Below, one piece after another: positions 22,582-34,639 of a stretch of DNA of 64,000 nt. The notes beneath the pieces were generated by a model that searched no databases, was not told where the DNA came from, and saw nothing but the letters and a program-made list of their open reading frames with translations. This stretch comes from Ampelocalamus luodianensis (taxonomy: Eukaryota; Streptophyta; Magnoliopsida; Poales; Poaceae): contig CM070618.1 of assembly GCA_036346255.1 (NCBI GenBank), positions 76,456,428 to 76,520,427 on the forward strand, written 5' to 3'. The number at the start of each line of letters is the position of its first letter. The stretch's first letter is position 1. A program made the translations under genes and the position numbers.

Positions 22582-23179
22582 GTTGTTGAAGAAGGAAAAG
22601 AAATTTGTTTGGACGCCTGAATGTGAGTAGAGTTTTCAAGAATTGAAGAAGCGCTTGACCACCGCTCTAGTGTTGACCTTGCCAGATGTCCGAAAGGATT
22701 TTGAGATTTACTGTGATGCATCGCGACAAGGTCTTGGTTGTGTCCTCATGCAAGAAAGAAAGGTAGTAGCATATGCTTCACGTTAGTTGAGGCCTCATGA
22801 AGTAAATTACCCCACCCATGACCTAGAATTGGCCATAGTGGTGCATGCTTTGAAGATATGACGTCATTACCTCATCGGTAATCGTTGTGAAGTCGACACT
22901 GATCATAAGAGCTTGAAATACATTTTCACTCAAACTGATCTCAATATGAGGCAAAGAAGATGGTTAAAATTGATCAAGGATTACAACATCAGAATCCACT
23001 ACCACCCAGTCAAAGCTAATGTTGTGGAAGATGCTTTAAGTAGAAAGGTCTATTGTAATACTCTGATGATCAAGGAAGGTTGGCTAGCACTACATGAAGA
23101 GTTTCAGAAGCTCAAGCTTGAATTGGTTGAAGAAGGTTATTTGGTAGCTTTGGAAGTGCAACCAACTCTACAGAGTTAG
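22582..23179 (+). pseudogene. Element E RNase H
   Basis: This continues from RT after the frameshift. Visible pieces are AGPLTKLLKKEKKFVW, FEIYCDASRQGLGCVLMQ (RNase H catalytic Asp present), VVAYASR, HDLELAIVVHALK and the distal HYLIGNRCEVDTDHKSLKY, then a clean ORF from 22913. In-frame stops occur near 22628, 22785 and 22859, all single-base changes of sense codons. Confidence 0.9.
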
Positions 23180-24483
23180 ATCAGAGAAGCCCAAATCGAA
23201 GACGCAGATATCAAGGAGATCACGAGTAACATGAAGAATGGTAAATCCCTAATATTTTCAGAAGATGAAAAGGGAACCATTTGGTTCGATAAGCGTATAT
23301 GTGTACCGAACCAAGAGGAACTCAAGCAGTTCATACTTAAGGAAGCTCATGAAACCTTGTATTCCATTCACCCCGGAAGCGCTAAAATGTATCAAGATCT
23401 TAAGGAAATGTATTGGTGGCATAGTATGAAGCGAGAAATTGCCGAATACATAGCACAGTGTGATGTTTGCCAGCGAGTTAAAGCTGAGCATCAGAGACCT
23501 GCTGGACTCCTACGACCCTTGCAGATCCCTGAATAGAAATAGGAGGAAATTGGCATGGACTTCATCACCGGTTTGCCAAGAACAAGGGCCGGATATGATT
23601 CCATTTGGGTAATTGTAGATCGTCTGACAAAAGTTGCTCACTTTCTCCCAGTCAAGACTACCTACTTGGGAGACAGACTTGCAGAATTATATATAGCAAA
23701 GATAGTATGTCAGCATGGTGTACCAAAAAGATTGTGTCGGATCGAGGATCTCAATTCACCTCAAGATTTTGGAAAAAGTCACACGGCGTTTTGGGCACTA
23801 ATTTGAATTTCAGTACCACCTACCATCCTCAGACAGATGGACAGACAGAAAGAGTGAATCAAATCCTAGAAGATATGTTAAGAGCCTGCGCTCTAGAGAA
23901 CCAAACCAGTTGGGATCAAATGATGTCTTATGCAGAGTTTTCATACAACAACAATCATCAATCAAGTCTGCAGATGTCCCCATTTGAAGCCCTTTACGGA
24001 AGAAAGTGCAGAACGCCCTTGTATTGGACTGAAATAGGAGAAGGACAACTACTTAGACCTGATATCTTGAAGGAAGCCGAAGACCAAGTTCGGGCAGTCA
24101 GAGAAAATCTAAAAACAGCTCAGGCTAGGCAAAAGAGTTATGCTGATAACCGTCGTCGGGATTTAGCTTTTGCGCCCGGAGATTATGTGTATTTGAAGGT
24201 CTCACCTCTCAAGGGAATGCGCCGTTTCAGAGTAAGCGGGAAGCTTGCACCAAGATACATTGGACCTTTTCCCATCCTAACAAGAAGAGGAGAAATTGCT
24301 TACAAATTGGAGCTCCCACCCCAGCTGTCAGATGTGCATGACACCTTCCATGTGTCTCAATTGAAGAAGTGTCTGCGTGTACCAGAAGAGCAGATGCCGC
24401 TAGAAGCAGTTGAATTGCAGGAAGATCTCACCTACAAGGAGCAACCCATCAAGATTCTGGAAGTGTCCGAGCGTGTAACCTAA
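23180..24483 (+). pseudogene. Element E integrase
   Basis: The HHCC zinc domain (EAHETLYSIHPGSAKMYQDL with CDVCQRVKAEH) is at 23345-23500. The catalytic core starts MDFITGLPRTRAGYDSIWVI (first Asp), with VSDRGSQFTS (second Asp) after a one-base frame change near 23735, and HPQTDGQTERVNQILEDM (Glu region). The C-terminal part has the GDYVYLKVSPLKG, KLAPRYIGPFPIL and HDTFHVSQLKKCL modules. A stop at 23536 separates the zinc domain from the core. Integrase would insert the cDNA. Confidence 0.93.
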
Positions 24484-24627
24484 AGCAAGATTCTCCGTTT
24501 TTGCAAAGTTCAGTCGAGCAATCACACTGAAGAGGAAGCCACCTGGGAGCGTGAAGAGGACCTGAAGGCCGAGTTCCCGCAACTATTCTTTAGTAAGCCC
24601 GAATCTCGGGGTCGAGATTCCCTTTAA
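24484..24627 (+). pseudogene. Element E chromodomain-like integrase tail
   Basis: After a stop (TAA at 24481) the same frame reads SKILRFCKVQSSNHTEEEATWEREEDLK and then FPQLF. This is the degenerate chromodomain that ends chromovirus integrases and is thought to guide insertion to particular chromatin. The conserved Trp in KVQW has become Ser. Confidence 0.75.
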
Positions 24628-24639
24628 GGGGTGTAGGTT

Positions 24640-27600
24640 TGTAACATCCCTAATTTGCAGAGTTTTTGAAAAAAAAAATTCAAAATAAAAATAACCAGTT
24701 GATTTTATTGAGTTGTAAAAGCTTAAATTGAGATTTAGAAATAAAAAACCATTTAAATTGAGTTAATCTAACTTCAATTAAATTAAAAGGTTAGTTTATT
24801 TGAGTTTCCGGGATTTTATTTGGATTTTAAGTCTTTTCTTGCTTTTCTGGATTTTAGATTTGGTTTTTCCTTTTGCCCTAAAGTCAAAATCTATTTTGTT
24901 TGCAAAATTAAAAACTAAAGTATAGTTAAAAGTATTTTTCATTAAGTTCTAAATAATTCAAGGGACTTCTGTGAATTTTTCTAGAATTTTTTACACTTTA
25001 TTAGCTATTTTCTAAAAAGTCTTTTTACTTTTTCGGGATTTCTTTAATCAGAAATCCATTCAAAATTCCTCTAAAGGCTTTGGGCCAAAATCCTTCGGCC
25101 CATTTTCCTTTTTCCCTTGCACGGCCCAACTCCGCAGCCCGCTCCCGCGCGCGCCCGCGCCTCCCTTGCTGCTAGCCGTCCGATCTCGATCCAACGATCA
25201 CGATCGCTTCGTGCCTTCGGAAGCACCGAACGCCTCGTCCATTGTGGACCGTTCGATTTCAATCAAACGGCCCAGCTCCCTCGCATCAGATCAAACCGCG
25301 CGCCCGCACCTCCCCCGATTGTGAGCCATCCAATTAGAATCCAACGGCTCGTAATCAGCAGCACGCGCCCGCGCCTCTCTCTCTCCCTCTCGCTGACAGG
25401 TGGGACCTACCTGTCAGATTCGTCATCTTCCTCGGCCGTCGTCTTCCTCACGCGTCAACGCCCCATCCCTGCCTCCGTGTTTTGCGACGGCCGCATTCGT
25501 GCCTGTCCCGCTTGTCGCCGAAGTGTGCCCCGTAATCTCCCGCCTCCGCCGTGCCAGCTGCCGCCACCATTCCCCGTCCCGTCGCCCTCTTTTCCCCACG
25601 TCACCTTTGTCCTCACCGCCGCAAAAGTCGCCGCCCTTGTCTTCCTCCTCCAGGCCTCCCCGCGCCTACTTAAGGCGAGGACCGGGTGCCCCGCCTCCTC
25701 CTCTCTCTTTTCCCCCTTCTCCCTCGACCTCTCTCGCTCTCCTCTAGCCGCAATCAGAGATCTTCGCCGTCGGCCGCTGAAGGTTGTTGTCGCCATTTGC
25801 GTTGCCGCCAAGCCTCCTCCGTCGTCATCGTCTCCATCTCCGGCTTCGCAAGGTTCCTAGCTACCTCGTGCGCGCCTCCCCTTCGCCGAAAGCCTCCCGG
25901 AGCACCTCCTCCGCCGCTGCCGCCTTTTCTTCCTCGTCGCCGACGACCTTCCGGTGCCGCCGCGTCCTCGCGACCGTGAGCACCACCTTCGCCGTGAGCT
26001 CCTCTCCCTCTAGGTACCCTCAACAGCCATCGGAGCCCAGCCAATCGCCGGCGACCATCGGGCCCCGGCGCGCCGGCTTCGGTGTCGATGTGGCCGCCGC
26101 CGTGGCGGCCGGTCGCGCCACGTCCGCCCTCTGGCGACGCGGCGATCGATCGGCGCCGCGTGGCATTTCTGGGATTTCCCGTTGAAAAATAATTCGACCG
26201 GAAATTTAAATCCCCTCGCTGACGTCAACTGACGCAATAAATCACTTTTCCTTTAGAAAAATAATTCAAAAAATCTGGAAAATCCCTTTTTCTTGATTTT
26301 CAATCTTCTGGAGGTCGTAACTTCTTCGTTCGAACTCCGATTTGAGTGATTCAAACTTCTAAATTCATCTAAAATCATCCTCTTGATGTTAGTGCTAATT
26401 TGGTATTTATTTGGAATTTATTTGGAGTTGTTTTATTTATTTATCTCTTTTCGCACGTGTAGAAACCGGCTTTTCGGAAGATTTCTCGGACCCGACTACC
26501 AAAACACCTCAACTCTTCAACGAAGGCAAGTCATAGACCTTTGATCATATTGAACCCATTTTACAAAACTATATTGTTTGTTATAACATGCATCGCTAGT
26601 TTTATATTAAATGGTTTCGGGAATAAATAATTGCCTAATTGATGTATGCCTCCTTGATAAATTGCAAATGACATGTATCCTTGAATTACATGAACTCTTG
26701 GACACCATAGGATGGATTATTTTAGTTGAACATTGATAAATTACCAACACGGGTATCGTAATATGCTTAGCCATGCTATAGTTGTACGTTGGGACTCATG
26801 ATCACATGCTCGTATGAATAAACATGACTAAAGGAATTATAGAATCGTGGCACGGCCACTGGTGATAAAAGATGTTGTGCTAGGACTAGGGTGGTCTTTG
26901 ACTGGGTTGAACCGTAAATGTTTTATGCTCGGGCGAGTGGGCGGTGGTAAGTGTGGGTGCCGTAACGCACATTGGGACGTGGATTAGTCTCGTCTGAGCA
27001 GCCAACTAAGGACTTAACCTTGAACCATTGATCTGGGTCTTATCGTGCAACCACATGTCCAGGATGGGATGGACTGGGCCAACTAATTAGCAACGCTTTG
27101 AGTCGGTCCTGTTTTGGTTGAGAACGCGCAAGAGGGGGCATTAATCTGGCGGGAGTAAGACCCGTTAGAAGCGAATCCTTAGGGAGCAGAACCGAGTCAA
27201 AACAGAACTTTGTAAATGCCTTGTCACATGCTCTAGACTGCTTACCTAAGATAGTGAGCGGTGGTATCGACGGATGCCAAACAAACTAGAGAAATCGTGT
27301 CTTGTGGATAAGCTGTACAACCTCTGCAGAGTGTATAAAAACTATTCGAATAGTTATGTCCCCGGTTACAGACATGCCCGCAGATTTCACTCAAAGGGTA
27401 GATGTTTTTCTTAAAATGGTGGGAATGATGGTTTGGATGGTAAGGTTGGGTTGATCTCTAGTTGTTTCAAAGAACTGAACTACCTATGTATTAATATTTT
27501 AAATTGTGCTTTCAATCTACTTATTCTATTTGCTGTAAACATTGCTTTCCGCAAAACAGCCATAAAGCTATCCTTGTCAAGCTCTGCATGAATAATAATT

Positions 27601-28015
27601 GCATACATTTCCCTATGACTTGCTGAGTACATTCAAAGTACTCACGGCTTGCGCCTTGTGTGATTAATCCCCACAGAAGAACCAGGGAACTCAGAGTATT
27701 ATGAAGAGGAGTATCTTGATGACTTTGCGAACTAGGTCGCATCCTCCACTCGATTGCCTGTGGGCATGTCGTCTGGCCTCCACGTGACGTGTTGTTTCCG
27801 CTGCAAGATGTCTTTTGTTGCTAAGCCCTGCGTGGCCCACTCTGTTAGACTTGACCATAAGGTGCTTTTGCTACTAAGTAATATTAATTTATCCGCTTCA
27901 ACGTTGTTTTGTTGTATGGTTGTGATTACACCGATGTTGTAACTATGCGAGCTTGCTACTGATCTGGGACTAGTTCGGAATGCACAGAGGGTCCTGGGGT
28001 TGCATACCCAGGGTC
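24640..28015 (+). repeat. Element E 3' LTR (3.4 kb)
   Basis: It starts TGTAACATCCC at 24640 after a purine-rich tract (AAGGGGTGTAGGT). It matches 16386-19700 throughout, including GGCAAGTCATAGA, TGACTTGCTGAGTACATT and CACGGCCACTGGTG. It stops at CATACCCAGGGTC, where the 5' LTR continues with CCAACA. The 3' end thus seems clipped. Confidence 0.92.
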
Positions 28016-29891
28016 ACGAGGCCACCGAGAGTTGCGAACCCATTGATTCTCCGACCACTTCTGCCGTTACGACACTCAAAAGGGTGGCTCCTTAGAGGTA
28101 AGAGTGGTATAAGAAAGGAATTTACATTTTTATATGAAGTGTTCCATCCCCAAACTAACTTTGATGTATAATTTATGCAGGAACAAATGAGGATCCGCCG
28201 ACTGAAATCGTCGTGGTCGTGGACTTTGAAATGGTCGTGACCGACCAGGCAATTGCTGCTGAAGCAACCGTCCAGAGATCGACGAAACCACAACCTCCGA
28301 TCCTATGGTCAGAGATCTTATTCTCGACCAACTGGTCGAGGATATTTCTTCCGATCTCTTGTCGGAGGGTGAGAGGGGTCTAACCAGCCTTCCGGTTCTA
28401 AACCAGTGAAATCAGTTGAAAAGAAAAGGAAGGCAAGCACCCTGAATTTTGCTCTAGGGTGTTTCAAGATCAAAACCAAAAAGATAACCAGGTATGTATA
28501 CATGAAAGAAACTTATGTAGATACATACCTTTAATGTTTCTCGTATTCTAATATCTTGATTTTCCTTTCTTATATTTTCGTAGATGCGCTGGTGTTCCGA
28601 TTGCCGCCGATGAGAGCACCCCGTAGGAGGAAACTCCTGAGGAAAGAGTGGTCGAGCTAGCCCCCCGAGTAGGTGCCAGTGCCAGCGCCTGCTTAGGAAC
28701 CTGTGGCAACTCCAACCCTGCCTAAGGAGGCAGAGGTTCCAGAAGGATCCAAGCAGGTTTTGACCACTACTGGGATTGCTCAAGGAGAGGGGATTTCCTC
28801 GTTTTTGAGGTCTCTTCATCCCATCAACTTTCCTAGTTGCACTCGGATCTTTGATGATGAGAAACTCAACGAGACCTGCAAGAGAATTTCGGACCGATAG
28901 CTAAAGATGGGTCCCGATGCTGCCTACTCCAAATATACGGACATGGCGATCCAGGTAAGCTCCACTTTTATAATATTTTCTTTAAAGTTTATTAGAAAAC
29001 TAAAAGAAGTTTGTTATTTTTTGTAGCATATGGTGAAGAATTTTGCTGTGGTCGGAGAACTGACCCAGTAAATAACTAACTTGAAAATAGAAAATTCCAA
29101 GCTAAAAAGTAAGAACTTCTTCTTGAATTCTTCTTCCCTTCTTTGTTCCTTGTTGTTTCTTAATTTCTCCCATTGCCATTTTTGACAGAATTGGAAAAAT
29201 TTGAAAAGGAGGCTATGGCTAAAGAAGCCAAAGTAGCTAGTCTTGAAGAGAGGTGTATGGCCTATGATCGATCAATCGAAGACTGATTGATTAGGTTCAA
29301 CGAGGCCTCTCTCAAGCACAAAGAAGCCATCGAGGCTTCCGAGAAGAAAACTCAAGGTAACTAATCGTAAACTTGACCAGGTTTGTTATACATTGTAATG
29401 ATATTTCTTTTAACTTTCGAATCTACTCGTCCAGAGCAAGTCCGAAAAATAGGAAAAAAAACTCTTAGGTTCAAGCATGACCAGGAGGCAAAACTCGAGT
29501 AGAGTCTTGAAGAAAGGTCAAGACTTTCAACAAAATGCTCTTCGATATGGGATCAGGAGCATGTTTGCCCTTTTTAGGAGATTCAGCGGAAAAGATAAAC
29601 TACTTTGGCCAACAACTTGAAGATCTCAAAAGTCTTCTCGAGACAACTTGGAAGAACCACACACATACCACGAAGGACGTTGTTGCTAACGAAGTCAGCC
29701 TTGCTTTGACAAAGCTGAAAGCTTCCGACCCCTCCATTCACCTCCAAGCTGTCGAAGCAGACTTCAACTACTCGGAGGATGAAGCAGCCAAGTTATTCGA
29801 GGAAGTGGCGCCTCTCGAAAACAAGGTTGTAGAAGAAATGGAGGTTGGATCTCTATTGCATAGCGACCGGTCTGGTGGTCCCGAAGAGTAG
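28016..29891 (+). pseudogene. Element B accessory gene, 3' part with introns
   Basis: This is the continuation of the opposite-strand gene after element E. I see five candidate GT-AG introns: 28098-28180, 28492-28583, 28955-29026, 29109-29188 and 29357-29434. Exons between them are open for long stretches but contain a few stops (for example near 29283). The encoded text is charged and coiled-coil-like (LEKFEKEAMAKEAKVASLEE; FGQQLEDLKSLLETTWKNH; EVSLALTKLKASDPS) and ends in an acidic tail at the TAG at 29889. Long coiled-coil C-termini are usual in proteins with the gypsy-type transposon domain. No catalytic motif is seen. Confidence 0.65.
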
Positions 29892-30589
29892 ATTGATGTA
29901 AAATTACAAATGTAAAAAATTTACCTTTTATCATCAGTAAAGTCTTTGATTAGCTTTTTAACTTATTGAGTGCTCACATATTTTCTAGCCCCCGTCTGCT
30001 TGTATAGTAGAAGAACCTACTAAGGAAGCAGTAGACCAAGAAAAAAGAGCAAAAGTCCCGACCATTGCAAATGTGTTGATTATGTGGTAAAACTGATTGT
30101 AATAATACTCGGAAATCAATTTGATCAGAACCAGTACATAATTTCAACTAGTTGTAGATCTGTTTTCATAACCGAAATACAAGTAGATACATTGTATGGT
30201 CGGAAGATACTATAAGACTTGTCTAGATGAGAAAAAATTATGCAAGGATGTATACAGAAAAAACGATAAGTGTTCTTATTTATACTTATTATCCAAGCTA
30301 GTCGTAAAATTGCTAAGAACCATACACATGATATGCACTTCACCAAACGTGTTCGTACACAAGTTCCGACTGGCAGCGAGGATCGTAAGAAAAAAGACCG
30401 TCGCTAGGAAACTCCTTCCAGTGGGTAGGACCACAAGCAGATAGGAGAGATTTCAACTAGGAGATTTTCGGTGAACCAACCAGTAGCCAAAACAAGTGAA
30501 AAACATAATGTCAAAATGATAAAAGAAAGTTCGTAGGCCCTATAGCATGTAAGCAACTATTTGTAGTTGTCTGTTTACCAAACCTGGTT
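29892..30589. other. Element B spacer between accessory gene and integrase
   Basis: This contains the 3' flank of the accessory gene and the region beyond the integrase stop of the leftward pol. The two genes converge here. Small ORFs at 30125-30444 show no known domain. Confidence 0.4.
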
Positions 30590-31800
30590 GGGTGACTTTA
30601 ACCACAGTGTATAGACCTTCCCATTTGGGAGAAAGTTTGTTATGATTTGCCTAGCTCTGAATTTTTCTGAGAACTAGATCACCTACAGCTAGGTTACGAG
30701 GTTGCACCTTACGACTGTGGTACCTTCTCATGGCTTGTTGGTAGACTGTCGATCGTATAAGGGCTTGGTTTTGTCGCTCTTCAAGGAAATTGATGTCGTT
30801 GAGACGTCGTTCTGTTTGATCATTTTCATTAAAACAATCAGTTCGAGCATAGACAATTTTTAATTCCAGAAGAAGCATGGCTTCAGCACCGTAAACTAGA
30901 AAAAATGACGTTTCAGCGGTCGCACGACTGATCGTGGTTCGAACAGCCCATAATACAGAAGAAAGTTCTTAAACCCAAGCTCCTGACCGTTGTATTAACT
31001 GGTTGAATACTTGGCATTTGACCCCCTTGCATTATTATACCATTAGCCCGCTCAACTGCCCTATTGCTCTACGGATGAGCAACGAAAGCGTAATGTATCT
31101 TGATACCTAAGTCCTTGCAGAATTCCTGAAAATTCCCACTTGAGAACTGAGTACCGTTATCTGTGATTATACGACCGGGTATGCCAAATCGTGTGATCAC
31201 GTTTTTTATGAGAAACCTCTTAGCAGCCTTAGTTGTTACTTTAACTACTAGCTCAGCTTCTATCCATTTCGTGAATGTATCAATCATTATAAATAGGAAT
31301 TCAAAGCCCCCAGGCGCTTTTAGGAAAGGTCCCAGAATGTCTAGTGCCCAGGTTGCAAAAGGCCAAGAAAGAGGTATGGTCTGCAAAGTTTGTACCGGCT
31401 GATGTACTTGTTGGCTATGAAATTAACATTGAACACACTTCGTCACAAGATTTTTTGTATCATGGAGGGCAGTTGGCCAGTAGTATCCTTACCTGAAGGC
31501 TTTACCGACTAGTGTTATGTAGGAATGATGTGCTCCACAGACTCCTCCATGTATCTTAGAGAGTAGCTATAACCCATCCGCTTGAGATATACATCTCATC
31601 AACACTCCGTGAGCTCCCCATTTATAAAGGGTACATTCGATCAGAGTGTATGATTTGACTTTTTGAGCTATGTGATAGGCCTCTACATCGTCTTCAGGAA
31701 TTATGCCATACTGAAGATAATTGTAGATCGATATCATCCAATCACTACTGGGGTCGATCTGTACGACCTCCAATGGAGCTTCTTTGTCCTCGGAATTGTC
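30590..31800 (-). pseudogene. Element B integrase
   Basis: Leftward from 31800 come the linker (YTLIECTLYKWGAHGVLMRC), the HHCC domain (GGVCGAHHSY, then CVQC in a shifted frame), and the catalytic core ALDILGPFLKAPGG (Asp), IITDNGTQFSSGNF (Asp). The VERANG stretch (Glu) lies near 31055 after a frameshift next to a stop. The C-terminal piece QQAMRRYHSRKVQPRNLAVGDLVLR is at 30651-30760. The frame is broken in at least three places. Confidence 0.88.
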
Positions 31801-31859
31801 TACCACCGATGGTGTATCAAGCTGCTCGAGAATAACTCTGGGCGGGACAGGTGACCTCA

Positions 31860-32260
31860 TGGAAGCTATCTGAGCCAACTAGTCTGCCAGAAAGTTATCC
31901 TTTCTAGGAATATGTTGGATCTGGAAGCTGAAGAAGTGCTTTTCGAGTTTCTGTACTTCCGCCAAATAAGACGACATCTTGGTACTTGAGCATTGATACT
32001 CTTTCCTGACTTCATTCGCTATTAGTTGAGAATCGTCTTTCACTAGTAATCTGCAAATCGCGAGTGCTCTGGTTGCTCGGAGTCCTACCAATAAACCTTC
32101 ATACTCTACCATGTTATTAGTAGCAGGAAAGTTTAGTTGAATGGCGTATTTAATGTGTTCTCCAGTAGGGGATATTAAGATAACTCTAGCCCCCGAGCCT
32201 TTGAGCATCAAGGAACCATCAAAGTACATTGTCCACTTGTCGCGGTGTTCGTACTCGGTC
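31860..32260 (-). pseudogene. Element B second (archaeal-type) RNase H
   Basis: This 116-codon open stretch reads MYFDGSLMLKGSGARVIL, SPTGEHIKYAIQLNFPATNN, MVEYEGLLVGLRATRAL, KDDSQLIANEV and HIPRKDNFLAD. The Asp in YFDGS, the Glu in EYEGL and the Asp in DDSQL fit the RNase H catalytic set. It is the best preserved example in the window of the extra domain that defines the Tat lineage. Confidence 0.88.
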
Positions 32261-32328
32261 CCTTGGGTGGGTTTAGGGTTCGTCCATTCGACAATGAATT
32301 CTACTAAAGCCTGGGACTTGATTGTTGT

Positions 32329-32830
32329 TTATAAGATGAAATAGAGGTCGAACGCCCCAAGCTCGACCGCCCATTTTGCTATTCGTCCTGATGATTCCCT
32401 GTTTCCGAGAACTTGACCAAGAGGGTATCCAGTTGGTATGACCACTCTATGGTCCTGAAAGTAATGCCATAGTTTCCTCGAAGCCATAAGAAGACCGTAT
32501 AGCAACTTTTGTACTTGTGGATATCGTTCTTTTGGTCTAGGTAAAATTTCGCTTTCGTAGTATACAGGTCGTTGGATGTTGTCACGCTCGATGACCAGTA
32601 CGGCACTGACTGCTTGTGGCGTTGTCGCCAGGTATATCAGCAACATTTCTCCTGATCTTAGAGATACTAAGATCGGGGCACTCGTAAGGTACTTTTTGAG
32701 CTCCTCAAAGGCATCGTTTGCTTCCTTAGTCCAGTCAAAACCTCCTTGTTTTCGAAGAAGCTTAAAGAAAGGTAATCATTTTTCTCCTAACCGTGCTATG
32801 AAATGACTTTGTGTTGCCATACAGCTGGTT
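32329..32830 (-). pseudogene. Element B Ty3-type RNase H
   Basis: It reads MLLIYLATTPQAVSAVLVIE, QRPVYYESEILPRPKERYPQ, VQKLLYGLLMASRKLWHYFQ and AVELGAFDLYF. As in element A, the usual catalytic DAS sequence at the start is LATTP-like, so this domain was probably already degenerate before the element decayed. Confidence 0.85.
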
Positions 32831-32841
32831 AGTTTTTGGAC

Positions 32842-33560
32842 TCATTTCTTTGTGGTCGGAGGGCGCATCTGGTCGATGGCCGATATTTTTACTGGGTTTG
32901 CTTTAATTCCTCTAGCCAAAACTAGAAATCCAAGAAGCTTTCCAGACGATACTCCGAATACACACTTTTTTGGGTTTAATTTAGGGTTATACATTCTTAA
33001 GTTATTGAAAGTTTCGTGTATGTCAGAAATATGATCACCTCCATTGATGCTATTTACAATCAAGTCATCAACGTAGGCTTCAAAATTTCGACCTATCTGA
33101 GGACTAAAGGTTTTTTTTGCATTAACATTTGAAAAGTTCCACCAGCATTTTGAGACCAAACGACATCTTGACATAACAATAAGTGCCATATGGTGTGATG
33201 AAGGAAGTTTTCTCTTCATCATCTTTGCTCATGTTAATCTGGTGGTACCCTGAATACGCATATAAAAAACTTAACAACTCACACCTGAAAGTAGAGTCTA
33301 CAAGTTGATCAATGCATGGAAGAGGAAAGTCATCCTTTGGACAAACTTTATTAAGAGCTGTGAAGTTAATACACATTCGCCATTTCCCATTACTTTTTCT
33401 AACCATTACAGGATTAGCGAGCTACTCTAGGTGGTCGACTTCACGAATGAATCCAGCATTAAGGAGCTTGTCAATCTCCGACTAGATTACCTCCTTCCGA
33501 TCTGGTGCAAAACGCCTTAGCTTCTGCTTGATCGGTTTCTTATCAGGCCAGAGAGCTAGC
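32842..33560 (-). pseudogene. Element B reverse transcriptase with altered catalytic residue
   Basis: The RT frame shows VMVRKSNGKWRMCINF, LNKVCPKDDFPLPCIDQLVD, then LLSFLYAYSGYHQINM where the family has FLDAYSGYHQI. The first catalytic Asp is therefore Tyr (GAT to TAT). After a frame change come YVDDLIVNS (second catalytic pair intact) and LNPKKCVFGVSSGKLLGFLV. This copy cannot have encoded an active polymerase in its present form. Confidence 0.9.
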
Positions 33561-33683
33561 CTGTGCTCGATCACTTCCCTAAGGACTCTGGGCATATCGG
33601 ATGCTTGCTAGGCGAATATATCCAAGTTTGCTCGGAGAAAGGAGATGAACGACTCTTCCTATTTGAGGTCAAGTATTGCCCGA

Positions 33684-34440
33684 CTAGTAGCTTTGGGTAT
33701 ATGCCTTAGCATTTCCTGATCCAAACGGTGTTTGGACGCTTCCCGGAGAAGCGCCTTCGTCTAGCAGAACCTCGTTGGTCTGGTCGAAAGGTTTTGGAGC
33801 CATCTTTGGTCTCAAGTGCTTGACTTGCGTGGAAGGTGGATTAGTATGCCTGGTCAGAAGTTCATCGACCAGCTCCAAGGATTTACGATCGCATGCGTAT
33901 GTCATCTTTCTATCCCCTCTAACTGTTATGACCCCTTTTGGCCCAAGCATCTTCAAACTCTGATTGGCGTAATGCGTAGCTATCAGGAATTTTGTTATTT
34001 CCGGATGACCAAAGATTCTATTGTATGCAGTTTTGAAATCTACTACATCAAATGAAATCTTTTATGTTCAGAAGTTTTTGGGTCTTCTGAATGTAACCGG
34101 TAAGGAGACTTGCCCTATCAGTTTAGTAGTAGATCCTGGAACTATGCCATGGAAGGCATTTTTTACAGGTTTTACTTTCGACCTGGGAATTTGTATTTCT
34201 TCTAATGCTCCCATAAACAAAATATTTAAAGAATTACCACCATCTATCAGAACTCGATTAACTTTGCAATTATTAATAGTTGGCTCAACAACAATAGGGA
34301 ACCTACCTGGTTGAGTTGAAGGGATGGAGCAGTCTTCTTTGCTAAAGGAGATTATGGTCTCCGACCACCTGGACGACTTGACGGTGATCAGAGATTCGAC
34401 AAGGTTGACTTCCTACCCCACGGCCTTCAGATGGCGCCTT
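33684..34440 (-). pseudogene. Element B protease region
   Basis: Near 34205-34260 the leftward reading is RVLIDGGNSLNILFMG, the retropepsin motif with its catalytic Asp kept and the usual GGSS changed to GGNS. Downstream the 33684-33956 frame has MKMLGPKGVITVRGD, equivalent to MPSPKGVIIIYCD of element A. The region is split over frames. Confidence 0.75.
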
Positions 34441-34639
34441 GATTCGTATGAGAATGATCCGCCAAAGATCATATCAACTATGTGTTGCGGCTCCTGATAC
34501 TCCATCTCTTCATTGCAATCCTTGTCCTTCTTGGAGCTTGGCTCTCCGAGCTCTTGTATGGACGGGAAGGGACCTTTACCTGCATAGTAGTCCTCTAGTT
34601 TTTCTACCAGGCTCGGCTGGTGCGCAGATCATGCCCTGC

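Larger units (their letters stand above)
16386..28015 (+). mobile_element. Chromovirus (Tekay/Del-like Ty3/gypsy) element E, full length
   Basis: This is a rightward element with LTRs of about 3.3 kb (16386-19700 and 24640-28015), an initiator-tRNA-Met primer-binding site, gag with a CCHC knuckle, protease, RT, RNase H, integrase and a C-terminal chromodomain-like tail. The tail and the long TGTAACATCC-type LTRs point to the Tekay/Del branch of chromoviruses. Pol has frameshifts and several stops, so the copy is non-autonomous. It interrupts the accessory gene of element B. The last six bases of the 3' LTR and a matching target duplication are not seen on the right. Confidence 0.93.
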
